The notes: generated from the sequence alone by a model not told the origin. A stretch of 64,000 nucleotides of DNA from Candidatus Bilophila faecipullorum (GCA_944326695.1 CALVEZ010000003.1:1-64000); one strand, 5' to 3'. Shown: positions 35,301-44,108, counted from the stretch's first letter. A program made the numbers and translations.

Positions 35301-36734
35301 ATGTCTGGAGTATGGTATTTCTGGGGCAGCCTCGCCCTGCTGCTCGGCGGCTATTATGTCTACGGGGCCTTTGTGGAGAAAGTCTTCGGCATCGACGCGG
35401 CGCGCCCCACGCCCGTCAAAAGCAAAAAGGACGGCGTGGACTACATCGAACTGCCGCGCCACAAGATTTTTCTTATCCAACTGCTGAACATCGCCGGGCT
35501 CGGGCCCGTCATCGGCCCCATCCTCGGCGCGCTCTACGGGCCTTCCGCGCTTTTGTGGGTGGTTCTGGGCTGCATTTTCGGCGGGGCTGTGCATGACTAC
35601 TGCTCGGCCATGATGTCACTGCGCTACGGCGGCGCGTCCTATCCCGAGGTCATCGGCCGCAATCTCGGCTCGGGCGTGCGGCATTTCATGGAAATCTTCG
35701 CCATCATCTTCATGATCATGGTCGGCGCGGTCTTCGTGCTCGGCCCGGCGGCCCTGCTCGCCAACATGACGGGATGGAACATCACGCTGTGGACGGCGAT
35801 CATCTTCATCTACTATTTCCTCGCCACCATCCTGCCCATCAACACCATCATCGGCCGCATCTATCCGTTCTTTTCCGTCTTCCTGCTGGTCATGGCCTTC
35901 GGGCTGGCCGGGGCGCTTCTGCTCGGTGACAGGCCGATCCTGCCCAACACCGACTTTTTCGTGAACACCGATCCCTCGGGCCTCCCCATCTGGCCGCTGC
36001 TCTTCATCACCATCGCCTGCGGCGCAATCAGCGGCTTCCACGCCACGCAGTCGCCCATGATGACCCGCTGCATGGAAAGCGAGCGCCATGGCCGGATGCT
36101 CTTTTACGGCCCCATGATCGCCGAGGGCGTGCTCGGGCTCATCTGGGTGACGCTCGGCCTGTCCTTTTATGAATCGCCCGAAGCGCTGGCCGCGGTGATC
36201 AAGGAGGGGACACCCACGCTGGTGGTCAAGGAAATCTCCATGTCGCTGCTGGGATCGGTGGGCGGCGTCCTCGCCATCATCGGCGTGATCGTGCTCCCCA
36301 TCTCTACGGGCGACACGGCCTTCCGCAGCGCGCGGCTCCTCGTGGCCGACACCCTGCACATCGGACAGGGGCCCCTTGCCAAACGGCTCATGGTAGCCAT
36401 CCCGCTCTTCATCGCGGGCATCGCCCTGACCCTCGTGGATTTCGCGGTCATCTGGCGCTATTTCGGCTGGGCCAATCAGACCATGTCCTGCGTCACCCTC
36501 TGGGCCGTGGCCGTCTACCTGGCGCGCCGGAAGCGTTTCCACTGGATCGCCTCCCTGCCCGCCGCATTCATGACCGTGGTCTGCATCTCCTATCTCTGCT
36601 ATGCCAAGATCGGCTTCGGCCTGTCCCTTGAACTGGCGACCATCATCGGCGTTGTCGCAGGCGTGGGCGGGATGCTGCTCTTCCTCAGCAAGGGCCGCGT
36701 TATGCCGGAAACCGGCAACGAAGCACGCTGCTGA
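35301..36734 (+). CDS. cstA: CstA-family carbon-starvation/peptide or pyruvate transporter (short form)
   Basis: This 477-residue membrane protein has about 13 predicted helices. Family motifs include NIAGLGPVIGPILGALYGP, GGAVHDYCSAMMSLRYGG and SGFHATQSPMMTRCM. CstA of E. coli has about 700 residues. This shorter form lacks the C-terminal extension but appears complete, with a clean start at 35301 and a terminator after the stop. E. coli members import peptides or pyruvate. Here pyruvate would fit the lactate and glycerate genes nearby, but the substrate is not shown. Confidence 0.85.
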   Translation: MSGVWYFWGSLALLLGGYYVYGAFVEKVFGIDAARPTPVKSKKDGVDYIELPRHKIFLIQLLNIAGLGPVIGPILGALYGPSALLWVVLGCIFGGAVHDYCSAMMSLRYGGASYPEVIGRNLGSGVRHFMEIFAIIFMIMVGAVFVLGPAALLANMTGWNITLWTAIIFIYYFLATILPINTIIGRIYPFFSVFLLVMAFGLAGALLLGDRPILPNTDFFVNTDPSGLPIWPLLFITIACGAISGFHATQSPMMTRCMESERHGRMLFYGPMIAEGVLGLIWVTLGLSFYESPEALAAVIKEGTPTLVVKEISMSLLGSVGGVLAIIGVIVLPISTGDTAFRSARLLVADTLHIGQGPLAKRLMVAIPLFIAGIALTLVDFAVIWRYFGWANQTMSCVTLWAVAVYLARRKRFHWIASLPAAFMTVVCISYLCYAKIGFGLSLELATIIGVVAGVGGMLLFLSKGRVMPETGNEARC

Positions 36735-36753
36735 TCATCCCGTTGAACACACA

Positions 36754-36780
36754 AAAAGCCCGGCCTTGGCCGGGCTTTTC
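36754..36780 (+). terminator. Intrinsic terminator of cstA
   Basis: AAAAGCCCGGCC pairs with GGCCGGGCTTTT across TT. It lies 20 bases after the stop and is a textbook Rho-independent terminator. Confidence 0.85.
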
Positions 36781-37054
36781 CATTATGGAAAGAAGACGGA
36801 GCTCGGGCGGGGCCGCCCTGTAAGAAAATCCGCCCCGAAAAAAACCATGAAACCGCTCCACAGAAGGACCGAAAAGCCCCTCAAAGGGCAACGCGGCCCC
36901 TCCGCCGAAGCGCATAGTTGCGGTCTCGTACCCCCAACTGAAAGGGCAACGTCCCCAAAGGCCGCTTTTCCCGCCTCGCGCAGAACTTCCCGCCGACGAA
37001 GCGTCGATGCCCTGCCGGGCCGGAACATCGGGGACGCCAAGCCGTAGCTCCCCG
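36781..37054. other. Intergenic region between cstA and the Hpt gene
   Basis: This stretch between converging genes shows no gene, RNA or repeat-family copy that I can support. It contains two AAGGGCAACG stretches of no clear meaning. Confidence 0.4.
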
Positions 37055-37423
37055 CTAGAGGCCGGAAGCCTTCAAAGCCCGGATCAGGGCCTCGAGCTCC
37101 CGATCCATCGCGTCGATAAGCTCCCCTTCATGGCTCACGTCGTCGTGCTTGACGGCCTGTTCCGCCGCGAGGACATAATCGGCCAGCGGGACAAGGGAAA
37201 GGTTGCCCGCTACGCCCTTGAGGGTATGCAGCTCGGCGTGGGCCTTTTGCCGCTCCCCGGCCTTGAGCGCCTCCCGGACACGCTCTCCCGCATCCCCATA
37301 GCCGGAAACGAACTTGGAGAGCAGCCTGCGGTACAATTGTTCGTTTCCCATAAGACGCTTGACGCCGGATTCCCAGTCAACGCCGGAAATCGGCCTGCAT
37401 CCTTGTTCTTCCCTGTCTGACAT
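37055..37423 (-). CDS. Histidine phosphotransfer (Hpt) domain protein
   Basis: This 122-residue protein is almost entirely one Hpt four-helix bundle. The phospho-accepting histidine is in AELHTLKGVAGNLSLVPL. Such free-standing Hpt proteins relay phosphate between hybrid sensor kinases and response regulators, but no kinase or receiver gene is adjacent. The start is ATG at 37423, behind AGGGGGAA. A frame 18 codons longer exists without a ribosome binding site. Its upstream neighbour on the same strand is an unrelated membrane protein gene. Confidence 0.85.
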   Translation of the reverse strand: MSDREEQGCRPISGVDWESGVKRLMGNEQLYRRLLSKFVSGYGDAGERVREALKAGERQKAHAELHTLKGVAGNLSLVPLADYVLAAEQAVKHDDVSHEGELIDAMDRELEALIRALKASGL

Positions 37424-37597
37424 GCGTTCCCCCTCTGCGAAAGCCGGCCGCACCGACGCGCTCGACCGTATCGACAAACTATGCCAAACATGCTGATCCT
37501 TTGCAATGTATCCCGGTCAATTCTCAGGGCGTGCTTTCCTGCCAGACGGTTCCGGTATCGATTCGGTCCCTCTTCTCCACCGCCTGCGGCCCTTGCC

Positions 37598-38224
37598 TTA
37601 CGCCGTCTCTTCCGGGGACGCGGCCTTTCTCTTCCGTGAGGTCTGCCAGCGGTTCAGAATATCGAATGTCCATTCCAAAATCGGGAGCGGTGTCACCACA
37701 GGAAGCACGGAAAAGTCGTTTTCGAACGTCTCTCCTTCTATACACGCTTCAAGATGCAGCCGAAGCACGGAACCACGGTTCCCCTGCTTCACCCAGTACG
37801 GCGCCATCGCGTCCTCCGGTTCAACAGCCTGCACAGTCCACCGGAACAGGGAAAAATCGCCAATATACAGAGAGTCCCCGACAAAGACGAGCCGCTGTCG
37901 GTTCAGCAGCGCGAGCAGCCCCACCACGGCCCCGACCGCCGCTAGCACGACGAAGGCAAGCAGAATGGGCCACGTCGCGGCGGCGTCTCCGACCATCTGG
38001 AAGAGACAAAACAACATCGCCCCGCAAAAAAACATGCCCATTACGAAGAGGACCAGCAGCCGTGACCGGTATTCAAGCATCAGCGCACCGGGCGCGGACG
38101 TCTCCTCCGGCGGCAGCGACAACGCCGCGCACTTGTCCGCAAATTCCCTGTCCGAAGGGCGAAACACCCCGATGCCGAGTTCGCGCGCGGACTTTCCGTC
38201 TTCCTGCGTAAAAAACGTGGCCAT
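37598..38224 (-). CDS. Two-helix membrane protein of unknown function (paralogue A)
   Basis: This 208-residue protein has a cytoplasmic N-terminal segment (SARELGIGVFRPSDREFADKC), two membrane helices near residues 65-85 and 95-118, and a soluble C-terminal domain with RQRLVFVGDSLYIGDF and a tail of basic residues. It is not recognised as any named family. The gene at 38372 is a clear paralogue. The start is ATG at 38224 with a strong GGAGGAAGGAG. A longer frame upstream reads through the CRISPR-like repeats and is not believed. Confidence 0.75.
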   Translation of the reverse strand: MATFFTQEDGKSARELGIGVFRPSDREFADKCAALSLPPEETSAPGALMLEYRSRLLVLFVMGMFFCGAMLFCLFQMVGDAAATWPILLAFVVLAAVGAVVGLLALLNRQRLVFVGDSLYIGDFSLFRWTVQAVEPEDAMAPYWVKQGNRGSVLRLHLEACIEGETFENDFSVLPVVTPLPILEWTFDILNRWQTSRKRKAASPEETA

Positions 38225-38253
38225 ACTCCTTCCTCCGTTGGTTACACATTGCG

Positions 38254-38341
38254 GAAATCTCCCGCAACGCGGGGAAAACACCAATAAACAGTCGCAAAAT
38301 GCACTCCAAGACAAACATCTCCCGCAACGCAGGGAAAACAC
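38254..38341 (-). CRISPR. Two-repeat CRISPR-like unit (28-bp repeats, 32-bp spacer)
   Basis: Bases 38254-38281 and 38314-38341 match at 25 of 28 positions. Each contains CTCCCGCAACGC, a short palindrome, and ends GGGAAAACAC. The 32 bases between them are unique. On the minus strand the repeat starts GTGTTTTCCC, reminiscent of type I-E repeats. No cas gene is in the window. It lies between two paralogous genes and may be a remnant or a chance duplication. Confidence 0.45.
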
Positions 38342-38371
38342 AGGGCGGTGCGATCGGCGGCGTCCGTTCTT

Positions 38372-38860
38372 CTATGAAAAGAGGGACAGCAGCTCGATAT
38401 TCCTTGTAGGGGGGCACAGCCGCAGGGATATTCCGACGTTGGGCTGGCGATGCCAATACACGTCCATGTCCTCGGCAGCATTCACCTCGCGGACCTCCCA
38501 CCACAGGCCGTGATAGGCCCCGCTGTAAAGGCCCCTAGCGGTAAAAACGATCCTCTGGCGGGAACGCAGGAGCCTTACGCAGCCGTACATGAGGAGTGCG
38601 GCCATCAGCACCGACACTTCCGACGGCATCAGATGCCAGGCAATGAAGACGGCGACGGCACCGAAAACGATCACGATACCGAGCATGAACGGGCTGTTGA
38701 GGTCATACTCAAGCATAAGCGCTTCCCCGTCCTCTTCCGGGAGGTCCAGCTTCATCTGGCGGCACTTCTCCCCGAACGCCGGATCGGAAGGGGCAAACAC
38801 GCCGATGCCGCAGGCCCGGGCGGTGGCCGCCTCTTCCTGAGAAAGCAGCTCATTTTCCAT
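38372..38860 (-). CDS. Two-helix membrane protein of unknown function (paralogue B, shortened)
   Basis: This 162-residue paralogue of the protein at 37598 shares ARACGIGVFAPSDPAFGEKC, ALMLEY, two membrane helices and RQRIVFTARGLYSGAYHGLW. It ends after NIELLSLFS, about 45 residues before the end of its paralogue. The shortening occurs 30 bases before the CRISPR-like unit, so a rearrangement there may have removed its C-terminus. The start is ATG at 38860 behind GAGGAAGG. Function is unknown. Confidence 0.7.
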   Translation of the reverse strand: MENELLSQEEAATARACGIGVFAPSDPAFGEKCRQMKLDLPEEDGEALMLEYDLNSPFMLGIVIVFGAVAVFIAWHLMPSEVSVLMAALLMYGCVRLLRSRQRIVFTARGLYSGAYHGLWWEVREVNAAEDMDVYWHRQPNVGISLRLCPPTRNIELLSLFS

Positions 38861-39309
38861 CGCCTTCCTCCCCCACGCGGGGCGCTGCGCCGTCCTGCCC
38901 ATGCCCTTGCAACGGCGAGACCGACTTCCCACTACACCCGTGGGCGGGCCGACGGTTGCAACGTCAGGCTTCGTGGCCTTTCTTCCCGCGAGCCGTGAAG
39001 CCAAGGAGCGGATTCGCCCTCCCTCCGCACCCGCGCAAGCCGCTCCCGCCGAGGCCGAGGTAGACCCGCCGCAGCCTCGTGCGCAAACGGCGTCCCTCAG
39101 AGCCTCGGCCTTCTCTCCGTCCCCCTCTCCTGCACAGGCGAGACGGCAACCCTTTCGAGAAGCGGCAGGAAGGGCTTCTCCCTTTTCCGGGCTGTCCGCC
39201 GCCCGAAAAAACACTTTCCTCTTTCCTTACCGCCTCGGTCCCGCCGTTTCAAGGGACGCACGCCGTAGGGCTTCCTTTTCCGCAGAAGCCTCACAAAATT
39301 CTCTCAGCC
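38861..39309. other. Intergenic region between divergent paralogue B and the CoA-disulfide reductase
   Basis: Roughly 450 GC-rich bases contain no gene I can support. Open frames cross the region in several phases but lack ribosome binding sites and homology. The promoter of the reductase gene lies at its right edge. Confidence 0.4.
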
Positions 39310-39338
39310 TTGCGAATTGGCCGGGAAGCGTGTATGCA
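39310..39338 (+). promoter_or_regulatory. Sigma70-type promoter of the CoA-disulfide reductase gene
   Basis: TTGCGA (39310-39315) and TATGCA (39333-39338) are 17 bases apart, about 50 bases before the start codon. The match to consensus is moderate. Confidence 0.45.
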
Positions 39339-39390
39339 CGAAATCGACTTTCCCGTACCTTTATCCCTCATCAGCAGAAAGGGAGGCAAT

Positions 39391-41112
39391 ATGTCCAAAA
39401 ACGTAATCGTCATCGGCGGCGTGGCCCTCGGACCCAAGGCGGCGAGCCGTCTCAAGCGGCTCGATCCTTCCGCCAACGTGACCATGATCGACGAAAACAC
39501 CAATATTTCCTTCGGCGGCTGCGGCATCCCCTACTATGTCTCCGGCGAAATCAATTCCCTTGATGCGCTGCGCTCCACAACCTACGGCACCGTGCGCACC
39601 CCCGACTATTTCGAGCACAAGGGCGTGCACACCCTCAACCGCACCCGCGTGACCGCCATCGACCGCGCCGCCAAAACCGTAACCGCCAAGAATCTGGACT
39701 CGGGCGAAGAAGCGACGCTCCCCTACGACCGCCTCGTCATCGCCACGGGCAGCACCCCCAAAGTGCCGCCCGTCGAAGGACGCGATCTCAAGAACGTAGG
39801 CGGCGCGAACAACCTTGAGGATGCCGACGCCCTGCGTCAGGCCTGCGCTTCGGGCAAGGTCCAGAGCGCAGTGGTCATCGGGGCGGGCTTCATCGGCATG
39901 GAAATCGCCGTCGCCCTCGCCGACATGTGGGACATCAAGACGAGCGTGGTGGAATTCATGCCGCAGGCCATGCCCGGCGTCATGTCCGCGAGCCTCTCCG
40001 ACATGGTGCGCCACGATCTTGAAGAGCACAACGTGGACGTCTACACCGCCGAGAAGGTCCAGCGTCTGGAAGGCGAAAACGGCGAAGTGCGCCGCGTGAT
40101 CACCGACAAGCGCACGCTTGAGGCCGATCTGGTCATCTTCGCCACGGGCTTTGCGCCCAATACCGCGCTGGCCCGTGACGCCGGGCTCGATCTGGACGAA
40201 CGCACCGGCGCGATCCTCGTCAACGAATACATGCAGACCTCCGATCCCGACATCTACGCGGGCGGCGACTGCGTAGCCATCCCCAACCTGATCACCGGAA
40301 AGCCCTTCGTGCTCGCCCTCGGCTCGCTCGCCAACCGGCAGGGCCGCGTCATCGGCACCAACGCCGCCAGCGAAAGCGGCACTGTGGCCGCCTTCCACGG
40401 CGCCGTGGGTACGTGGTGCGTCAAGCTCTTCAAGATGTCGGCCTGCGGCACGGGCCTGACCATCGAACGCGCCAAAGCCGCGGGCTTCGACGCCGTTTCC
40501 GCCAGCCTCGAACAGCTCGACCGCGCCCATTTCTACCCCGAAAAGCACATGATGTCCCTTGAGCTCGTCGTGGAGCGCGGCACGCGCCGCGTCCTCGGCC
40601 TTCAGGGTGTCTGCGAGGATGGGGACGCGCTCAAGGCCCGCATCGACGCCGTGGCGACCATGCTCCAGTTCGGCAAGCCGACCATCGACGACCTCGCCAA
40701 CGCCGAAATCGCCTACGCCCCGCCCTTCGCCTCGGCGATGGACGCCGTCAACGCCGTAGCCAACGTCGCGGACAACATCCTCTCCGGCCAGCTCAAGCCG
40801 ATTTCCTCCAAGGAATTCGGTGAACTCTGGAAAAACAGGGCCGAAAACAACGTCTTTTTCGCTGACTGCCGCCCCGCCGTGGCGGGCAACGCCACCGCCG
40901 CCAAGTATCCCGGCGAATGGCACGCCATCGCCCTTGAGGACGTGGAAAGCAAGTTCGACTCCATCCCCAAGGACCGCCCCGTGGCGCTGGTCTGCAACAC
41001 CGGCCTGCGCTCCTATGAGGTGATGCTCTACCTCCAGAAGCACGGCGTAACCGATGTAGTCAACGCCCTCGGCGGGATGCAGGCCCTCATCAAGCGCGGC
41101 GACGCCATGTAG
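39391..41112 (+). CDS. CoA-disulfide reductase/NADH-dependent (per)sulfide reductase with rhodanese domain
   Basis: This 573-residue flavoprotein has three parts. The pyridine nucleotide-disulfide reductase core has FAD motif VIVIGGVALGPKAA, NADH motif VVIGAGFIGMEIA and redox-active Cys44 in SFGGCGIPYY. A dimerisation domain follows. The C-terminal rhodanese domain has Cys535 in LVCNTGLRSYE. Family members reduce CoA-disulfide, CoA-persulfide or sulfane sulfur with NADH. In a sulfite-reducing organism it may recycle sulfane sulfur. The start is ATG at 39391 behind GGGAGG. A terminator follows. Confidence 0.88.
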   Translation: MSKNVIVIGGVALGPKAASRLKRLDPSANVTMIDENTNISFGGCGIPYYVSGEINSLDALRSTTYGTVRTPDYFEHKGVHTLNRTRVTAIDRAAKTVTAKNLDSGEEATLPYDRLVIATGSTPKVPPVEGRDLKNVGGANNLEDADALRQACASGKVQSAVVIGAGFIGMEIAVALADMWDIKTSVVEFMPQAMPGVMSASLSDMVRHDLEEHNVDVYTAEKVQRLEGENGEVRRVITDKRTLEADLVIFATGFAPNTALARDAGLDLDERTGAILVNEYMQTSDPDIYAGGDCVAIPNLITGKPFVLALGSLANRQGRVIGTNAASESGTVAAFHGAVGTWCVKLFKMSACGTGLTIERAKAAGFDAVSASLEQLDRAHFYPEKHMMSLELVVERGTRRVLGLQGVCEDGDALKARIDAVATMLQFGKPTIDDLANAEIAYAPPFASAMDAVNAVANVADNILSGQLKPISSKEFGELWKNRAENNVFFADCRPAVAGNATAAKYPGEWHAIALEDVESKFDSIPKDRPVALVCNTGLRSYEVMLYLQKHGVTDVVNALGGMQALIKRGDAM

Positions 41113-41181
41113 GAAGGCGGCCCGGCGGAACCTTTTCCCACCCGCCGGAACGCTCCTCAGTAACGCGACAAAAACGTGCAC

Positions 41182-41220
41182 AAGGGCAAAAGCGATGCCG
41201 CAAGCCTCGCTTTTGCCCTT
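41182..41220. terminator. Terminator after the CoA-disulfide reductase gene
   Basis: AAGGGCAAAAGCGA pairs with TCGCTTTTGCCCTT around an 11-base loop. The T-run is within the right arm. It lies 70 bases after the stop. Confidence 0.65.
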
Positions 41221-41290
41221 CCTTTCGCATTCTCGCGCCCTTGCCACGCGCCGTCACTCCCGGTAATGTGGCCCAAACAAGGACGTAGCG

Positions 41291-42175
41291 ATGACTATCG
41301 CATCCCCCAAACACAACCGCACGGAAATACCGATGAAACGCAAGCTCTTGTGGGCCTTTCTGCTTCTGTGGCTTTTGCTGACCGCCTACCTGCTGTTCCT
41401 GTCCAACAAATGGGCTTCGGCGGCCACGCCCTCCTATGCCGCCTCCACCGCCGTCACGACGGAGAACTTCGCTGACCTGCTGCGCGAAACGCTCCAGAAA
41501 AACCCCGATCTGCTGCTGAGCGTCCTGCGTGAAAACAGCGAGGCAGTGCTGGACATCGCGCAGGAAGGCTCCAACCAGAAACGCCACAAGGCCCTGCTCA
41601 ATCAGTGGAAGGCCGAACTGAACCAGCCGAAAAAGGTGGACATCGCGGGCCGTCCCTTCCGCGGCGCGGCGGACGCGCCCGTGACCGTGGTGGCCTTCTC
41701 CGACTTCACCTGTCCCTACTGCCAGCAGGCCGCCGCGACCATGCAGAAGGTGCTGCAGGACAATCAGGGCAAAATCAAATACGTCTTCAAGCACTTCCCG
41801 CTCGAAAGCACCGGCATTGCGCGTATGGCCGCGGAATATCACGTGGCGGCGTCCCGGCAGAGCCCCGAACTGGCGTGGAGGTTTTATGACCTGCTCTTCG
41901 CGGGCCGCGCCGAGGTGCTCAAGGACGGCGAACCGGCCATTCTCAAGGCGGCGCAGGAGGCGGGGCTGAACATGAAAAAGCTGGCCGCCGACGTCAAGAA
42001 AAAGGACGTGCGCGCGGAAGTGGACGCCGACGTCGCGGAAGGGCAGGCACTCGGCGTGCAGGGCACCCCGTATTTCCTCATCAACAATCTGGTGGCCCGG
42101 GGCGCGCTTTCCTCCGAACTTTTCAAAGAGGCCATCAACATGGCCCTGCAAGCCGCACCTTCCGGGCAGAAGTAA
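41291..42175 (+). CDS. Membrane-anchored DsbA-family thiol-disulfide oxidoreductase
   Basis: This 294-residue protein has an N-terminal signal anchor (residues about 17-36, LLWAFLLLWLLLTAYLLFL). A helical segment follows, then a DsbA/DsbG-like thioredoxin domain with active site CPYC at residues 141-144 and the cis-proline loop GVQGTPYFLINN. It resembles BdbD/ScsC-type periplasmic oxidoreductases. ATG at 41291 follows AAGGACG. An internal ATG at 41333 is the alternative. Its stop overlaps the ribF start by one base, so the two are translationally coupled. Confidence 0.87.
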   Translation: MTIASPKHNRTEIPMKRKLLWAFLLLWLLLTAYLLFLSNKWASAATPSYAASTAVTTENFADLLRETLQKNPDLLLSVLRENSEAVLDIAQEGSNQKRHKALLNQWKAELNQPKKVDIAGRPFRGAADAPVTVVAFSDFTCPYCQQAAATMQKVLQDNQGKIKYVFKHFPLESTGIARMAAEYHVAASRQSPELAWRFYDLLFAGRAEVLKDGEPAILKAAQEAGLNMKKLAADVKKKDVRAEVDADVAEGQALGVQGTPYFLINNLVARGALSSELFKEAINMALQAAPSGQK

Positions 42176-43218
42176 TGATCATAACCCGTACGCTTGAATC
42201 GCTCGATCAACCTTTTCCCATTGACCTTTCTCCCGGCTCCTGCGTCACGGTGGGCAATTTCGACGGCGTGCATCTGGGGCATCGGGCCTTGCTTTCCCTC
42301 ACCCTTGAGCGCGCGGCGGCGACGGGCGGCGTGCCCGTCGCCGTCACCTTTGCGCCGCATCCGCTGGAAGTGCTGACCCCGCACGCCCCGCCCCGTCTCA
42401 CCACGCCGGAAACCCGCCTTGCCCTCCTTGAAGCCTCGGGCATGGCCCTCGTACTCCTCGTGTCCTTCACGCCCGAACTGGCCGCGCTCCCGCCGGAAAC
42501 CTTCGTTCGCCGCGTGCTCCTCGACACGCTGAACATGCGCGAACTTCTCATCGGCTATGACTTCACGCTCGGCAAGGGCCGCTCAGGGACGCCGGAGGTG
42601 CTGGCGCGCATCGGCAAGGCCGAGGGTTTCCGGGTAGACCGCCTTGAGGCCCTGTCCGTCCATGACGAAGTGGTCAGTTCCACCCGCATCAGGGACCTCC
42701 TGCGTCAGGGGCAGGTATGGGAAGCCAGCACCCTGCTCGGACGCCTTTACTCCGTACAGGGCGAAGTGGTGCACGGCAAAAACCGGGGCGGGCGGCTTCT
42801 CGGCTTCCCCACCGCCAACCTCGCGCCCACGTCCGCCATGCTGCCCAAGCCGGGCGTCTACGCGACGCTGGCCACGCCGTCCGAATCCGCCGGAAGCGGC
42901 CTGCCCGCCGTGCTCGATCCCACGGCTCCCGCGCCGGATACCCGCCCCGCCGTGACCAATATCGGCTACAATCCCACCTTCGGGCCGGGTGCTCTGACCG
43001 TGGAAACCTTTTTGATGGATTTCGACGGCGATCTGTACGGCAAGCATCTGGAAGTGGCCTTTCTCGAACGCCTGCGCGGGGAAATCTCTTTTACCGGCCC
43101 CGAAGCCCTGATGGAGCAAATCCGCAAGGATACGGACCAGGCGCGGAAAATCGTGGAGAGGGCAGCCTCTGGCGGCAAGGGGGCTACCGCCCCCTTGACC
43201 CCTGTCCGGGGGGAATGA
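42175..43218 (+). CDS. ribF: Bifunctional riboflavin kinase/FAD synthetase
   Basis: This 347-residue enzyme makes FMN and then FAD from riboflavin. The N-terminal adenylyltransferase has VTVGNFDGVHLGHRALL and the ISSTRIR-like VVSSTRIRDLL. The C-terminal flavokinase has GRLLGFPTANLAP and NIGYNPTFG. Its length is normal but the C-terminus ends in a Gly/Thr/Pro tail. ATG at 42175 overlaps the preceding stop. A strong terminator lies at 43295. It would supply cofactors for the many flavoproteins here. Confidence 0.94.
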   Translation: MIITRTLESLDQPFPIDLSPGSCVTVGNFDGVHLGHRALLSLTLERAAATGGVPVAVTFAPHPLEVLTPHAPPRLTTPETRLALLEASGMALVLLVSFTPELAALPPETFVRRVLLDTLNMRELLIGYDFTLGKGRSGTPEVLARIGKAEGFRVDRLEALSVHDEVVSSTRIRDLLRQGQVWEASTLLGRLYSVQGEVVHGKNRGGRLLGFPTANLAPTSAMLPKPGVYATLATPSESAGSGLPAVLDPTAPAPDTRPAVTNIGYNPTFGPGALTVETFLMDFDGDLYGKHLEVAFLERLRGEISFTGPEALMEQIRKDTDQARKIVERAASGGKGATAPLTPVRGE

Positions 43219-43294
43219 TTCCCCCCGGACCCCCTCGGTTATGGTGTCATCACGGGCGGGGCGGCTCAGGAGCTTGGCCTTTCTCCTACGTCAA

Positions 43295-43327
43295 CAGGGC
43301 GGAAGCACGCTTCCGCCCTGTTTTTTC
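43295..43327 (+). terminator. Intrinsic terminator of ribF
   Basis: CAGGGCGGAAGC pairs with GCTTCCGCCCTG across AC and is followed by TTTTTTC. It lies 77 bases after the ribF stop. Confidence 0.85.
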
Positions 43328-43337
43328 TTCGCCGGAA

Positions 43338-43455
43338 CGAACTCCCGCAGCGCAACCTCCCCACCCGTCAAAAGTCTTTGAAGAGGAAGGGGGGAGGTTT
43401 GGAGGGGGGAAGGGGAAACTTTCTGAAGAAAGTTTCCCCTTCCCCTCTCCAAGTC
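43338..43455. repeat. ~110-bp intergenic palindromic element (copy 7)
   Basis: The flank GCGCAACCTCCCCACC and GTCAAAAGTCTTTGAAGAGG is followed by a purine tract and a hairpin centred on ACTTTCTGAAGAAAGT. It lies between the convergent ribF and pth genes and abuts the pth 3' end. Confidence 0.88.
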
Positions 43456-43466
43456 TTCTTCTCTCC

Positions 43467-44063
43467 CTACTCCAACACAAACGAATTCGCCGCATGGGTG
43501 GCCGCGGGGACGTCGCCCTGCACGAAGAGGCGGACAACGTCGACGGCGGCCGGGGCCAGCTTGCGGAAGGCGTCCTGATCGGCGGGCGTGAGGCGCCCCA
43601 GAACCCAGTTGACGGTGTCCTCCCCACCGTGGGGAGAACGGCCTATGCCGAGGCGCAGGCGGTAAAAATCCGGCGTGCCCAGACGCTGCGTGATGGACTT
43701 GAGGCCGTTGTGCCCGGCGTTGCCGCCGCCCTTCTTGAACTTCATCCGTCCCGGCAGCAAGTCAAGCTCGTCATGCACGACGAGAATCCGATCCGGCGTG
43801 ATGCGGTGCCAGGCGGCGAGGGGCTGGACACATTCGCCCGAGAGATTCATGAACGTCTGCGGCTTGGCGACGAGCCATTGATCCGGCCCACCGGGAAGCG
43901 TGGCCTTCCATAGCTCGCAGCGGAACTTGTCACCCGACATGGAAGAAACATTCCGGGCCTCGCGCAAAAGCTCATCCACAAAGAGAAAGCCCATATTGTG
44001 GCGGGTCGACTCGTATTGCCTGCCCGGATTGCCCAAACCGACGATCAGCCCTGCGACAGCCAT
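43467..44063 (-). CDS. pth: Peptidyl-tRNA hydrolase
   Basis: This 198-residue enzyme frees tRNA from stalled peptidyl-tRNA. The family start LIVGLGNPGRQYESTRHNMGF holds the catalytic histidine, and PQTFMNLSGECVQPL, VVHDELDLLPGRMKFKKGGGNAGHNGL and YRLRLGIGRSP complete the signature set. ATG at 44063 follows GAGAGAGG. It is the last gene of the ispE-tRNA-prs-rplY-pth cluster, with a terminator and a possible structured RNA between it and rplY. Confidence 0.95.
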   Translation of the reverse strand: MAVAGLIVGLGNPGRQYESTRHNMGFLFVDELLREARNVSSMSGDKFRCELWKATLPGGPDQWLVAKPQTFMNLSGECVQPLAAWHRITPDRILVVHDELDLLPGRMKFKKGGGNAGHNGLKSITQRLGTPDFYRLRLGIGRSPHGGEDTVNWVLGRLTPADQDAFRKLAPAAVDVVRLFVQGDVPAATHAANSFVLE

Positions 44064-44108
44064 AACAAACCTCTCTCAAAACATCGTTGACGTGACGAGC
44101 TCAGGCCA

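Noticed and set aside
37598-38341. Longer version of paralogue A starting upstream of 38224
   Set aside because: The extra residues are the translation of the CRISPR-like repeats, and the ATG at 38224 has a strong ribosome binding site.
39361-41247. 628-codon open frame antisense to the CoA-disulfide reductase
   Set aside because: It has no family motifs and is rich in His, Gly and Val, as expected from reading the opposite strand of a gene.
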